Positions 1 through 7,234 of a DNA stretch of 35,676 bases are shown piece after piece. The notes below the pieces were generated by a model. The model did not search any database. It was not told where the DNA came from and saw only the letters and a program-made list of their open reading frames with translations. The translations under genes and the position numbers were made by a program. The first letter of the stretch is position 1; each line of letters opens with the position of its first letter. This stretch comes from Clostridia bacterium. Lineage in GTDB: Bacteria; Bacillota; Clostridia; Oscillospirales; Acutalibacteraceae. The DNA is taken from the NCBI GenBank assembly GCA_017440965.1, contig JAFSGH010000047.1, forward strand, positions 1 to 35,676, read 5' to 3'.

Positions 1-17
1 TCAAAAGCTCACGGTGT

Positions 18-55
18 CAAGAGGCAGAGCCTCTTGTCGCACTCCGCAGAGTGCG
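18..55. repeat. Two tandem perfect hairpins at the left edge
   Basis: Two perfect stem-loops lie back to back. The first has an 8-bp stem (CAAGAGGC, 18-25, with 29-36) and a 3-nt loop. The second has a 7-bp stem (CGCACTC, 38-44, with 49-55) and a 4-nt loop. Neither is followed by a T-run, so they are not obvious terminators. They sit directly before the 137-bp repeat and may belong to a larger structured intergenic element cut by the window edge. Confidence 0.6.
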
Positions 56-71
56 AAATCTCTCAAGCTTG

Positions 72-208
72 CAATAGCGCAGGAGGGGAGAAAAACAGTC
101 CGGTGGACTGTTTTTCGTTGGGAACCCTCGCCGGGGGTTCCCAAGTGCGAAGCACAAAATGATTAAAGCGAGTAATATGATTCCCAAGCTTTCCGTGAAG
201 AGGGAAAA
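72..208 (+). repeat. 137-bp hairpin-rich dispersed repeat, left copy
   Basis: This 137-bp stretch recurs in inverted orientation at 35529-35665 with 4 mismatches and no length difference. It holds three nested stem-loops: an 11-bp perfect stem (91-101 with 105-115), a 10-bp perfect stem (118-127 with 135-144) and a 4-bp stem (145-148 with 152-155). None of the four mismatches falls in a stem; one is in the loop of the first hairpin. An 82-codon reading frame crosses it on the minus strand but looks like a translation of the repeat, not a gene. The element is probably a non-coding, genome-dispersed structured repeat. Its function is unknown. Confidence 0.85.
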
Positions 209-220
209 ATTGAGTATTAA

Positions 221-260
221 AAAAGCTCGGATTCAGAATGCCTGAGTCCGAGCTTTTATT
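221..260. terminator. Bidirectional intrinsic terminator-like hairpin
   Basis: A 16-bp stem (221-236 with 242-257) has one G-T wobble and a 5-nt loop. It is flanked by A residues on the left and T residues on the right, so it could terminate transcription in both directions. Confidence 0.7.
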
Positions 261-267
261 ATATAGG

Positions 268-292
268 AAATTGCTCGCAAAGTGAGCAATTT
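268..292. repeat. Hairpin downstream of the mgtC-like gene
   Basis: A perfect 9-bp stem (268-276 with 284-292) has a 7-nt loop and AT-rich flanks. A second small hairpin (CCCCAA...TTGGGG, about 319-331) and a G-rich tract (to about 341) follow towards the gene. Together with the terminator at 221-260 these could end transcription of the minus-strand gene that stops at 364. Confidence 0.45.
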
Positions 293-363
293 TGCTTATA
301 ACAAGAAACACCTACAGTCCCCAAGATTGGGGGCGGGGGGTGAAGCAGAATGCTTTTTATATG

Positions 364-1071
364 TTATATTGAGAATGCCTGATGTACGCCTTCCTTTTGG
401 AGATATCGGGTAAAGACATCGTCGATATCAACATCCTTTTCAAACTGAACATTCAGATGAATGGTAAGAAGGGTATTGTCTGAGGAGGCTTCAACTACCG
501 AGTCAAAAACCTGAACATCGTTTGCCTTAAGGAAGGATTTGAGATTTCTGACAGCCTCTGCAGTATTGTCTATCTGCACAAAGCAGGGGACAAGATTATC
601 GTTTGCAAGGACCTTATCGAAGCCTATAAGGAATTTATGGAAAACTATCTGAACGAGAAGAAGAAGCACAACGGAGACTATAGCCACTATATAAAGGCCT
701 GCACCCATTGCCATTCCTACTGCCGCGGTTACCCATATGCCTGCCGCTGTGGTAAGTCCCTTGATGGAGATGCCCTTTACGAAGATCATGCCTGCACCGA
801 GAAAGGAAATTCCCGTTATGATATTTGATGCAACTCTTGATACATCCACCTGAACGGAGTCAAGAAAAACGATATCAAGGAAGCCGTATTTTGAAATTAT
901 GACCATCAGAGCCGCACCCATTGCAACGATAATGTGAGTTCTGAAGCCTGCGTCCTTCTGTCTTAAGGTTCTTTCGACACCGATTATTCCGCCGCAGACA
1001 CCTGCGAGGATAATTCTGATGACGAGCACCGGATCCGAATAACCGTTAAAAAATTCAATTATCTCAGCCAA
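364..1071 (-). CDS. MgtC/SapB family membrane protein
   Basis: This 235-residue protein has the MgtC/SapB organisation. The N-terminal half is membrane-embedded with about four to five helices and the family-typical GVCGGIIGVERTLRQKDAGFR segment and the GISFLGAGMI region. A soluble C-terminal part (about residues 160-235) resembles the ACT-like tail of the family. MgtC proteins act in the cytoplasmic membrane in magnesium or acid stress physiology, and some inhibit the F-type ATP synthase; which applies here cannot be told. The start is a TTG at 1069-1071, chosen because AGGAGG lies 8 nt upstream. A promoter (TTGATT, 17 nt, TATAAT) precedes it. The gene is monocistronic and diverges from the gene at 1292. 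Confidence 0.88.
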   Translation of the reverse strand: MAEIIEFFNGYSDPVLVIRIILAGVCGGIIGVERTLRQKDAGFRTHIIVAMGAALMVIISKYGFLDIVFLDSVQVDVSRVASNIITGISFLGAGMIFVKGISIKGLTTAAGIWVTAAVGMAMGAGLYIVAIVSVVLLLLVQIVFHKFLIGFDKVLANDNLVPCFVQIDNTAEAVRNLKSFLKANDVQVFDSVVEASSDNTLLTIHLNVQFEKDVDIDDVFTRYLQKEGVHQAFSI

Positions 1072-1104
1072 TCGGAAAACCTCCTAAATAAATAATATTA
1101 TAGT

Positions 1105-1133
1105 ATTATATGCTTCGGAATATGTAAAATCAA
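1105..1133 (-). promoter_or_regulatory. Promoter of the mgtC-like gene
   Basis: On the minus strand TTGATT (1128-1133) and a perfect TATAAT (1105-1110) are separated by 17 nt, a good sigma-A-type promoter. Confidence 0.65.
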
Positions 1134-1233
1134 GCAAATAAAATATTTTCGGCAAAATGCTGAAAATTACCGTAAGCTTTTCGGCAAAAGATATAAGCGG
1201 ATTTAAGTCCTTGAAAAGTTTATTTCCGATTGC

Positions 1234-1262
1234 TTGTTTATATCTGAATTATATGTTATTAT
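1234..1262 (+). promoter_or_regulatory. Likely promoter of the transglutaminase-dockerin gene
   Basis: TTGTTT (1234-1239) and TATTAT (1257-1262) are separated by 17 nt, about 30 nt before the start codon. The match is moderate in an AT-rich region. Confidence 0.45.
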
Positions 1263-1291
1263 AAAATGTAAATAATTTTTGAGGTGATATT

Positions 1292-4200
1292 ATGAAGCTC
1301 AGAAAAATTTCAGCACTTATTATTTCAGTGCTTATGATCTTATCCTCTCTGCCGCTCACATCCTTTGCAAAAGCGGACGGAGAAGAAATAATATACACAG
1401 AGATGAAAACACCGATGCTCTATTCGTCATCAGGTGTTGCTTCGGCATCCTTTGAGGAGCTGTCTCAGGCTGTGGATATCAGCGCGCTGAAGGCATATAT
1501 TATTGAGGCTCTGAAAACGGTGCCCTCAAGCATCGATATTTCGCAGTTCAATATTACATATTCCTTAAAGGATCAGATAAGCGAGCTTATATGGTATAAC
1601 ATTCCTGAGGCATTCAGCGTATACGGCATAGGCTTTTCCTATATGGGAGATAAGCTTCTTACAATTGCATTAGGACACAGAGAATTTGCAGATACAGAGA
1701 GTGAATATACCAAGTGTCTCGAGGAGTTTATAAGTGTCAGTGAAAGGCTGCTTCTCGGCGTCAAGGGAAATGACGCTCTCAGTGAAGCTGAAAAGGCTCT
1801 TCTTCTTCACGACAGACTTTCAATGCTTATTGAATATGATTATACTTCCGAGGGAGATATAAAGCATACCGCATACGGTGCTTTTGCAAAAAAGGCAGCC
1901 GTTTGTCAGGGCTATACTATGGCTTATATGTATCTTCTGAATGAGGTCGGTATTGAAAGCTATTACTGCTCATCGGAAAACATGAACCACGCATGGAATA
2001 TCCTTTATATTGACGGCAAGCCTTATCATACGGATGTCACATGGGACGATACATCGTGGCAGAAAAAAGGCAGAGGAATTGTCGGAGCAGTCTCTCATGA
2101 TAATTTCCTTCGTTCCACTGAAGGAATCATTGCAACGGAACACGACGGCGGCGATTTTGACACCGGCCCTTCGGATACTAAATATGATAATTATTACTGG
2201 CAGAGCTCCGATACACAGTTTTGCCTTGTTGATAATGAGCTTTATTATATAGACAATGTAAATTCAAGGCTTATGAAAGCAGGCTCTGATGAGGCTCTTT
2301 CGGAGCTCAGCGGCATCTGGCTTGCAGGCGGAAACGGCTATTTTACAGACAAGTTTTTCCGTCTTTCACAGTCGGGAAATGAGCTTTTATATTCAACCAA
2401 CAATAAGATATACAAATATAATACAATAACCGGAAGCACCCGGGAAATTCTTGCTCCTTCGCTTGCCGCGGGATTTTCTGTTTTCGGCTTCATATATGAG
2501 GACGGTTATCTTGTTCTGGACATAAATGATACAATTAATAATAATGAGAACCTTTATCAGATAAAAGAGGCCTGTTCCTTTGTCTGTGAGCATTCCTTTG
2601 AGGAGACGGCAGATGAAAAATATCTGATATCCTCTGCTCATTGCAGCTCTGCTGCACTTTATTATAAATCCTGCTCTCTTTGCGGCAGTACTTCGGATGA
2701 GTCCTTTTATTACGGCGAAGCTGACAGCACTGTACACAATGCAGTGAGAACAGTGCCCGCAGTTCCCGAAAGCTGTATCCATTCAGGCTATACAGAGGGA
2801 GCTTACTGCGATAATTGTGAAAAATATATCTCGGGACACGAGGAGATCCCTGCAACAGATCATCCCGATAGGTATGATACAGATGAAATAAAGCCGACCT
2901 GTATAAACACAGGCTTCACGGCAGGCGTATACTGTCCCGACTGTGAGATCTATATCAGCGGTCACGAGGTGACAGAGACGGATGAAAACAAGCATATTAA
3001 TACAAAAACCGTTATTGAGACCGCTCCCACCTGCACAGAGGCAGGCTTTACAGAGGGCATTTTCTGTAATGACTGTGAAAAATATGTTTCCGGTCACGAG
3101 AAGATCCCTGCAACAGAGCATCCCGACAAATACGATACTGATGAAGTAAAGGCAAATTGTATAAAGACGGGCTTCACCGCAGGCGTATACTGTCCCGACT
3201 GTGAAATTTATCTCAGCGGTCACGAGATAACTGAGATCGACAGCGATAATCATACAAATACCGAAAGCATTGATGCTGTTGAGGCTGACTGTGTAAATGT
3301 CGGTTATACTGACGGTGTATACTGTCACGATTGTAAGACCTATATCAGCGGACATACCGAGCTTCCCGTTGATTCCGAAAAGCACAATAACACAAGAGGC
3401 ACAGAGGAAGAAAAGGCAAGCTGTATAAAGACTGGATTTACCGCAGGCGTATACTGTGATGACTGTGAAAAATACATCTCAGGTCATACGGTAATTGAAA
3501 TAAATGCCGATAATCATATAAACAAAAGAGATGTGGCAGAAAAGGCTGCAACCTGTACCGAAAAGGGCTTCACGGCAGGTATATACTGTGATGATTGCGA
3601 AAAGTATATTTCAGGTCATACGGTAATTGAAATAAATGCCGATAATCATATAAACAAAAGAGATGTAGAAGGAAAGATTGCAACCTGTACCGAAAAGGGC
3701 TTCACAGCAGGTGTATACTGTAATGACTGTAAGACCTATGTAAGCGGACACAGCGTTATAGCGGTAAACGGCAAGAATCACAAGAATACCCAAAAGACCG
3801 AGGCTGCGGAAGCTACTTGTATAAAGACAGGCTTTACCGAGGGAGTATACTGTAATGACTGCAAGACCTATGTAAGCGGACACAGCGTTACCGCGGTAAA
3901 CGGCAAGAATCACAAGAATACCCAAAAGACCGAGGCAGTAGATTCTACAACAGAAAATGTCGGCTACACCGAGGGAATATACTGTAATGACTGTAAAAAG
4001 TATATCTCAGGTCACGAGGAGATAGAAAAGAAGGCTGAATTTGTTGATACCGAGACAGCAAAGAACGACGGTAAAAATATCGTTATGACAACGGGTATCA
4101 CTGCGGCTCAGCTTCTTACTCAGGCAACGAAGGGTGCAGTTATAAAGACCGCAGAGGGCGATACTCTTAAAGAGGATGAGGCTCCCGGTACAGGTATGAC

Positions 4201-4453
4201 GCTTGTGCTTCCTGACGGCAAGGAGGAAGTGATCGTTGTATTCGGAGATGTTGACGGTGATGCAGGCTTATCCGCCGCAGATGCAAGACTTGCTCTGAGA
4301 ACAGCGGTCGGACTTGAAGGCTTCACTCCCGATTCACCCTATTACAAGGCTGCGGCAGTAAGCGGAGAAAAAGAGGTTTCCGCCGCTGACGCAAGACTCA
4401 TCCTCAGAGCTTCGGTAGGACTTGACGATCCGAAGAGCTGGATGGATGAATAA
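1292..4453 (+). CDS. Secreted transglutaminase-like protein with ten Cys/His repeats and a dockerin
   Basis: The 1053-residue protein starts with a signal peptide (about residues 1-26, ending near SFA). A transglutaminase/protease-like core follows with the expected Cys-His-Asp triad: C205 in VCQGY, H233 in NHAWN and D248 in HTDVTWDD. Residues about 320-440 look like a beta-propeller-like spacer. From about 495 to 910 there are ten repeats of 42-44 residues with the pattern C-x10-C-x2-C-x6-H, most with a further conserved NH.N. The last repeat lacks the first Cys. The C-terminus (about 985-1050) is a type I dockerin with two calcium loops (DVDGDAG...SAADARL and EKEVSAADARL); the second loop is degenerate. 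The protein is probably exported and attached to a cohesin partner. Cohesins occur in the window at 16287-16593 and 16880-17275. The start has GAGGTGAT 6 nt upstream. The substrate is unknown. Confidence 0.85.
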   Translation: MKLRKISALIISVLMILSSLPLTSFAKADGEEIIYTEMKTPMLYSSSGVASASFEELSQAVDISALKAYIIEALKTVPSSIDISQFNITYSLKDQISELIWYNIPEAFSVYGIGFSYMGDKLLTIALGHREFADTESEYTKCLEEFISVSERLLLGVKGNDALSEAEKALLLHDRLSMLIEYDYTSEGDIKHTAYGAFAKKAAVCQGYTMAYMYLLNEVGIESYYCSSENMNHAWNILYIDGKPYHTDVTWDDTSWQKKGRGIVGAVSHDNFLRSTEGIIATEHDGGDFDTGPSDTKYDNYYWQSSDTQFCLVDNELYYIDNVNSRLMKAGSDEALSELSGIWLAGGNGYFTDKFFRLSQSGNELLYSTNNKIYKYNTITGSTREILAPSLAAGFSVFGFIYEDGYLVLDINDTINNNENLYQIKEACSFVCEHSFEETADEKYLISSAHCSSAALYYKSCSLCGSTSDESFYYGEADSTVHNAVRTVPAVPESCIHSGYTEGAYCDNCEKYISGHEEIPATDHPDRYDTDEIKPTCINTGFTAGVYCPDCEIYISGHEVTETDENKHINTKTVIETAPTCTEAGFTEGIFCNDCEKYVSGHEKIPATEHPDKYDTDEVKANCIKTGFTAGVYCPDCEIYLSGHEITEIDSDNHTNTESIDAVEADCVNVGYTDGVYCHDCKTYISGHTELPVDSEKHNNTRGTEEEKASCIKTGFTAGVYCDDCEKYISGHTVIEINADNHINKRDVAEKAATCTEKGFTAGIYCDDCEKYISGHTVIEINADNHINKRDVEGKIATCTEKGFTAGVYCNDCKTYVSGHSVIAVNGKNHKNTQKTEAAEATCIKTGFTEGVYCNDCKTYVSGHSVTAVNGKNHKNTQKTEAVDSTTENVGYTEGIYCNDCKKYISGHEEIEKKAEFVDTETAKNDGKNIVMTTGITAAQLLTQATKGAVIKTAEGDTLKEDEAPGTGMTLVLPDGKEEVIVVFGDVDGDAGLSAADARLALRTAVGLEGFTPDSPYYKAAAVSGEKEVSAADARLILRASVGLDDPKSWMDE
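2774..4020 (+). repeat. In-frame tandem coding repeats (10 units of 126-132 bp)
   Basis: These are the DNA copies of the Cys/His repeats. Some neighbouring units are nearly identical: 56 nt at 3479-3534 recur exactly at 3611-3666, an offset of 132 nt, and the units near 3721 and 3853 match over more than 80 nt with very few changes. This suggests recent duplication or gene conversion and possible copy-number variation. Confidence 0.85.
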
Positions 4454-4509
4454 ATAAATCAAAAAATGAACTGTACGGCTTTTAGTGAAGAGCTAAAAAA
4501 CACGAAAAT

Positions 4510-4538
4510 AAGGCACCCTCCGAAAGGAAGGTGCCTTA
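4510..4538. terminator. Bidirectional terminator between convergent genes
   Basis: A GC-rich stem (AAGGCACC... with ...GGTGCCTT) around a GAAA tetraloop lies between the dockerin gene and the minus-strand MATE gene. T-rich sequence follows in both directions, more weakly on the plus strand. Confidence 0.75.
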
Positions 4539-4595
4539 GCTTTGTTATCTGTATTTTGCACCGGGGAATGCCCGGGATCTTATAAGGACTAAAAG

Positions 4596-5963
4596 CTATG
4601 AGCGGTATTGCGGCATATTCTTTTTCCACATTCCCGTGACATAAAAAACAATACCTATAACAAAGGGGGTAAAGCCTGCGAGGGCATCGCCCAGCCAGAA
4701 GCCGTAGTATTCCATTTTAAGAGCTATTCCGAAAAGAATTGCAAGTCCGAATCGCATTATGATGCCGTCAAACAGAGCAGTTGCAAAGTTGACCTTTGTG
4801 TTTCCGCTGCCGTTGAGAAGGGCATTCATAATGGCTCTTAAGGCACTTGCATAGAACAAGAGCACCGCAATTCCGAAAAAATGCTCTCCTACTGCCACAA
4901 CGGATAAGTCACCGTCTGCAAAGAAGCTGATGATCTCATTCTGGAAGAAAAAGAAGATAAGTGTTATTGTTGTAGCAACGGAGAGACCGATGACCGAAAG
5001 AGTTTTTAATATATTCTTTACTCTCTGCTCCTTGCCTGCCGCAATATTTTGTCCTACCATGGTAGAGCCTGCGGTATTCATAGCGGCGGATACGAGATTG
5101 CTGATGCTTGCTATCTTGTTTGCAATTCCCGAGAAAGCGGATACCTCGACACCGTATGCATTTATGTGAGAATTTACAAAGAGCTTTGACAGCTGAACGG
5201 ACGCCATTTTGATAGCCATCGGAACACCGAGCTTAATAAGTGAAATGAGCATATCCTTGTCGGGGATGAGAAAATCCCTAAGCCTTGCCGTCAGCTCAAA
5301 ATCCCGTCTTCTTCTGTAAAGAAAGGCGGCGCACATAATAAAGCTTGTGCCCTGACTCATAACCGTTGCAAGAGCTGCGCCCTTTGCGCCGATTCTGAGA
5401 AACACTACAAAAACTATATCGAGAACTATATTCATCAATGCCGCAAGGCTTATGAAGATAAAGGGATGCTTGGAGTCGCCCATTCCTCTGAGCACTGCAC
5501 TGCACATATTATAGCCGTAAATAAATACAAGCCCCATCATACAAATGAGAGAATATTCTGCGGCGTTTTCATAGGCTTCTTCGGGAGTACGCATAAATCT
5601 CAGAAGCGGATCCTGAAAAATTATACTGAAAATGCTTATGGTAACTGCACTTGCAAATAAAAATGAGCACATAGTTCCCGTGAATTTTCCGAGCTTATCC
5701 TTTTGTCCGGCGCCTATATATTTTGCTACAAGCACCTGTCCTGCATTGGAAAAGCCTATTGCAACGAAGGTAAGCAGATTACACAGGTCTCCGCCGACGG
5801 AAACTGCAGAAATACCGACCTTTCCGTGAATCTGTCCCACAATAAACATATCTGCCATATTGTAGATTACCTGCATAAGATTACATAAAAACAGCGGTGC
5901 AGAAAATGTAATGAGCTGCTTTAATATCTTACCCTCGGTAAAATTTCTTATTTGCGAAGCCAT
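4596..5963 (-). CDS. MATE family efflux transporter (MepA-like)
   Basis: This 455-residue integral membrane protein has twelve predicted helices in two homologous halves, the MATE arrangement. Family landmarks include the N-terminal LITFSAPLFLCNLMQVIYN segment, the NMADMFIVGQ stretch, and RGMGDSKHPF after helix 4, repeated in the second half as NGSGNTKVNF. MATE proteins export cationic compounds in exchange for Na+ or H+. AAGGGAG precedes the ATG. The gene stands alone behind its own promoter and a leader containing a terminator (5988-6045), which resembles the guanidine-IV riboswitch known to control MepA-type MATE genes. If so, guanidine or related cations may be its signal; whether guanidine is also a substrate is not shown by the sequence. 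Confidence 0.9.
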   Translation of the reverse strand: MASQIRNFTEGKILKQLITFSAPLFLCNLMQVIYNMADMFIVGQIHGKVGISAVSVGGDLCNLLTFVAIGFSNAGQVLVAKYIGAGQKDKLGKFTGTMCSFLFASAVTISIFSIIFQDPLLRFMRTPEEAYENAAEYSLICMMGLVFIYGYNMCSAVLRGMGDSKHPFIFISLAALMNIVLDIVFVVFLRIGAKGAALATVMSQGTSFIMCAAFLYRRRRDFELTARLRDFLIPDKDMLISLIKLGVPMAIKMASVQLSKLFVNSHINAYGVEVSAFSGIANKIASISNLVSAAMNTAGSTMVGQNIAAGKEQRVKNILKTLSVIGLSVATTITLIFFFFQNEIISFFADGDLSVVAVGEHFFGIAVLLFYASALRAIMNALLNGSGNTKVNFATALFDGIIMRFGLAILFGIALKMEYYGFWLGDALAGFTPFVIGIVFYVTGMWKKNMPQYRS

Positions 5964-5987
5964 AGTGTTCTCCCTTCTTCAGAAATC

Positions 5988-6045
5988 AAAAAAATCGGGC
6001 AGTGTTGCCCGAGATCTGAAAAGCCTGACAGTTACATTCCTTGAT
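5988..6045 (-). ncRNA. Candidate guanidine-IV (mepA-motif) riboswitch with terminator
   Basis: On the minus strand the leader runs from the predicted start near 6045 to a strong terminator: a 7-bp stem TCGGGCA/TGCCCGA around ACAC (5995-6012) followed by seven U (5988-5994), only 25 nt before the MATE start codon. A terminator between promoter and start implies attenuation. The upstream part (GTAACTGTCAGGCTTTTCAG) together with the CGGGCAACACTGCCCG hairpin matches what I recall of the mepA motif, the fourth guanidine riboswitch class, found ahead of MATE genes in Clostridia. A 5' AAATCAA segment (plus 6041-6047) is also complementary to TTGATTT at the U-run end (plus 5983-5989), a possible antiterminator pairing. 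The class assignment is from memory and needs a covariance-model test. Confidence 0.6.
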
Positions 6046-6051
6046 TTTTTC

Positions 6052-6078
6052 ATTATAGGAAATTTTCTGTAATGTGAA
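6052..6078 (-). promoter_or_regulatory. Promoter of the riboswitch-MATE unit
   Basis: On the minus strand TTCACA (6073-6078) and a perfect TATAAT (6052-6057) are separated by 15 nt. This places the transcript start near 6045, just before the attenuator leader. Confidence 0.55.
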
Positions 6079-6156
6079 AAATTATATGTCCCGCCCACGG
6101 GAAGTAAGCTTCACCTTCGCGACGGACTGTCCGAAATGCTGTCTGCATTAATATTT

Positions 6157-7104
6157 TTACCCTACCTGAACGGCTGCTGCAGTCTCTGTGGGCTGTTCCT
6201 GAGGGATATCGGCTGCCGCACTTGTCATTTGTTGTGCCTCGGTCACGGAAGCGACGGGCTCTTCATTTTCTGCAGTATCCTCATAACAAGAGGTTATTCC
6301 GTAGTATTCTTCAAGACAAAGACCGCTGTTATATATTTTTCCGGCAGTTTCAATGCCCACATATCTTATATGCCAGGCCTCATACATATAGCCTGTCTGT
6401 GCTTCCTTTTCCTTGGGATATCGGAGAATGAAGCCGTATTTATGGCAGTTTTCTGCAACCCATTTTCCCTCTTTTGTGTTTGCAAATGCAGAGGTTATTG
6501 TGTTAAGGTCAATTGCAAGACCTGTCTGATGCTCAGAGTGTCCGGGACGGGCGGAATATCTGTCTGCCGCCTCCTTGCCGTCACGCTCAGAATATCTTTT
6601 ATATAATCTGCTCTGAAGCTCATAGGAGCGAAAACCCGAAGCATTCCAGAGGTTAAGTCCCTCTTTTGCGGCGGCAGACTTCATTTCGAAAAATGCCTTT
6701 TCGCATTCGGGAAGAAGGCTTCCGGGATTATAGTCCTCGGGAAGGGAATAGGTCTTGTTTGCAACAAGGACACCGTCAACATATGTAATACCGTCCTTTT
6801 TTGTTATAACAAAGCCTTTTTCCGTATAGCCGATTATTTCACCCTGCTCTTCGGTGGTCTCTTCCTCTGCTTCTGTATTTAAGTCCTGCGTTGTAATTTC
6901 TTCAGATGTGGTTTCTGCTGCGGCCGTGGTTTCTTCCCTTGCCTCGGTCTCAAGAGAATAGTATGTAGTCTCATTATCGAGGTGTCCCTCTGTAATAACA
7001 TCGGGAAGAGTGGTCTCCTCGGTGATAATTTCAAAGTTACAGCCTGAAAAAGCTGTTATAAGTGTGACAGCCGCCGATATAAGTGCAAGCGCCCTTTTTT
7101 TCAT
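6157..7104 (-). CDS. VanY-type D-Ala-D-Ala carboxypeptidase lipoprotein (M15B)
   Basis: The 315-residue protein starts with a lipoprotein signal (FSGC, lipid Cys at 22), so it is likely anchored on the outer face of the membrane. Residues about 28-88 form a Thr/Glu-rich linker. The VanY/M15B zinc-peptidase domain spans about 118-270 with all hallmarks: SGFRSYELQ (R158), RPGHSEHQTGLAIDL (zinc ligands H192 and D199) and YEAWHIRYVG (catalytic E242, zinc ligand H245). A second low-complexity tail, rich in Thr/Glu/Ala, follows to the end. Such enzymes trim the terminal D-Ala of peptidoglycan stem peptides. No vanR/S/H/A/X genes are nearby, so a housekeeping cell-wall role is more likely than glycopeptide resistance. 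AGAGGAAAAG precedes the ATG. Confidence 0.9.
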   Translation of the reverse strand: MKKRALALISAAVTLITAFSGCNFEIITEETTLPDVITEGHLDNETTYYSLETEAREETTAAAETTSEEITTQDLNTEAEEETTEEQGEIIGYTEKGFVITKKDGITYVDGVLVANKTYSLPEDYNPGSLLPECEKAFFEMKSAAAKEGLNLWNASGFRSYELQSRLYKRYSERDGKEAADRYSARPGHSEHQTGLAIDLNTITSAFANTKEGKWVAENCHKYGFILRYPKEKEAQTGYMYEAWHIRYVGIETAGKIYNSGLCLEEYYGITSCYEDTAENEEPVASVTEAQQMTSAAADIPQEQPTETAAAVQVG

Positions 7105-7136
7105 TTTCTTTTCCTCTTTTCTTTTTTACCTTTAAT

Positions 7137-7164
7137 ATTATATACTCAAAATTTTTAATGTCAA
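7137..7164 (-). promoter_or_regulatory. Promoter of the VanY-type gene
   Basis: On the minus strand a perfect TTGACA (7159-7164) and a perfect TATAAT (7137-7142) are separated by 16 nt. This is among the strongest promoter matches in the window. Confidence 0.75.
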
Positions 7165-7184
7165 TTAAATAAATCTACTTTAAA

Positions 7185-7213
7185 TTCACGTATTTTTGTG
7201 ATATTATTACAAT
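7185..7213 (+). promoter_or_regulatory. Possible promoter of the exported protein gene
   Basis: TTCACG (7185-7190) and TACAAT (7208-7213) are 17 nt apart, ending 21 nt before the chosen start codon at 7235. Confidence 0.4.
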
Positions 7214-7234
7214 AAAAAGGAGATGAGAAGCAAT

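Noticed and set aside
63-311. 82-codon minus-strand open frame at the left edge
   Set aside because: It runs through the hairpin-rich repeat, has no ribosome binding site or family resemblance, and part of it would be duplicated by the right repeat copy.
2393-3925. Several long minus-strand open frames opposite the dockerin gene
   Set aside because: They mirror the repeat coding sequence, lack ribosome binding sites and resemble no proteins.
2774-4020. CRISPR-like or satellite direct repeats
   Set aside because: The repeats are in-frame protein-coding units with 42-44-residue periodicity and no unique spacers.
5979-6053. 24-codon open frame in the MATE leader (begins MKKSRNVTVRLF)
   Set aside because: Its ATG overlaps the promoter -10 and has no ribosome binding site. 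It looks like translation of a conserved regulatory RNA including the terminator stem, although a leader peptide cannot be fully excluded.
6157-7104. Vancomycin-resistance gene cluster
   Set aside because: A VanY-type domain is present, but there is no ligase, dehydrogenase, VanX or VanRS nearby; a general cell-wall role is more likely.
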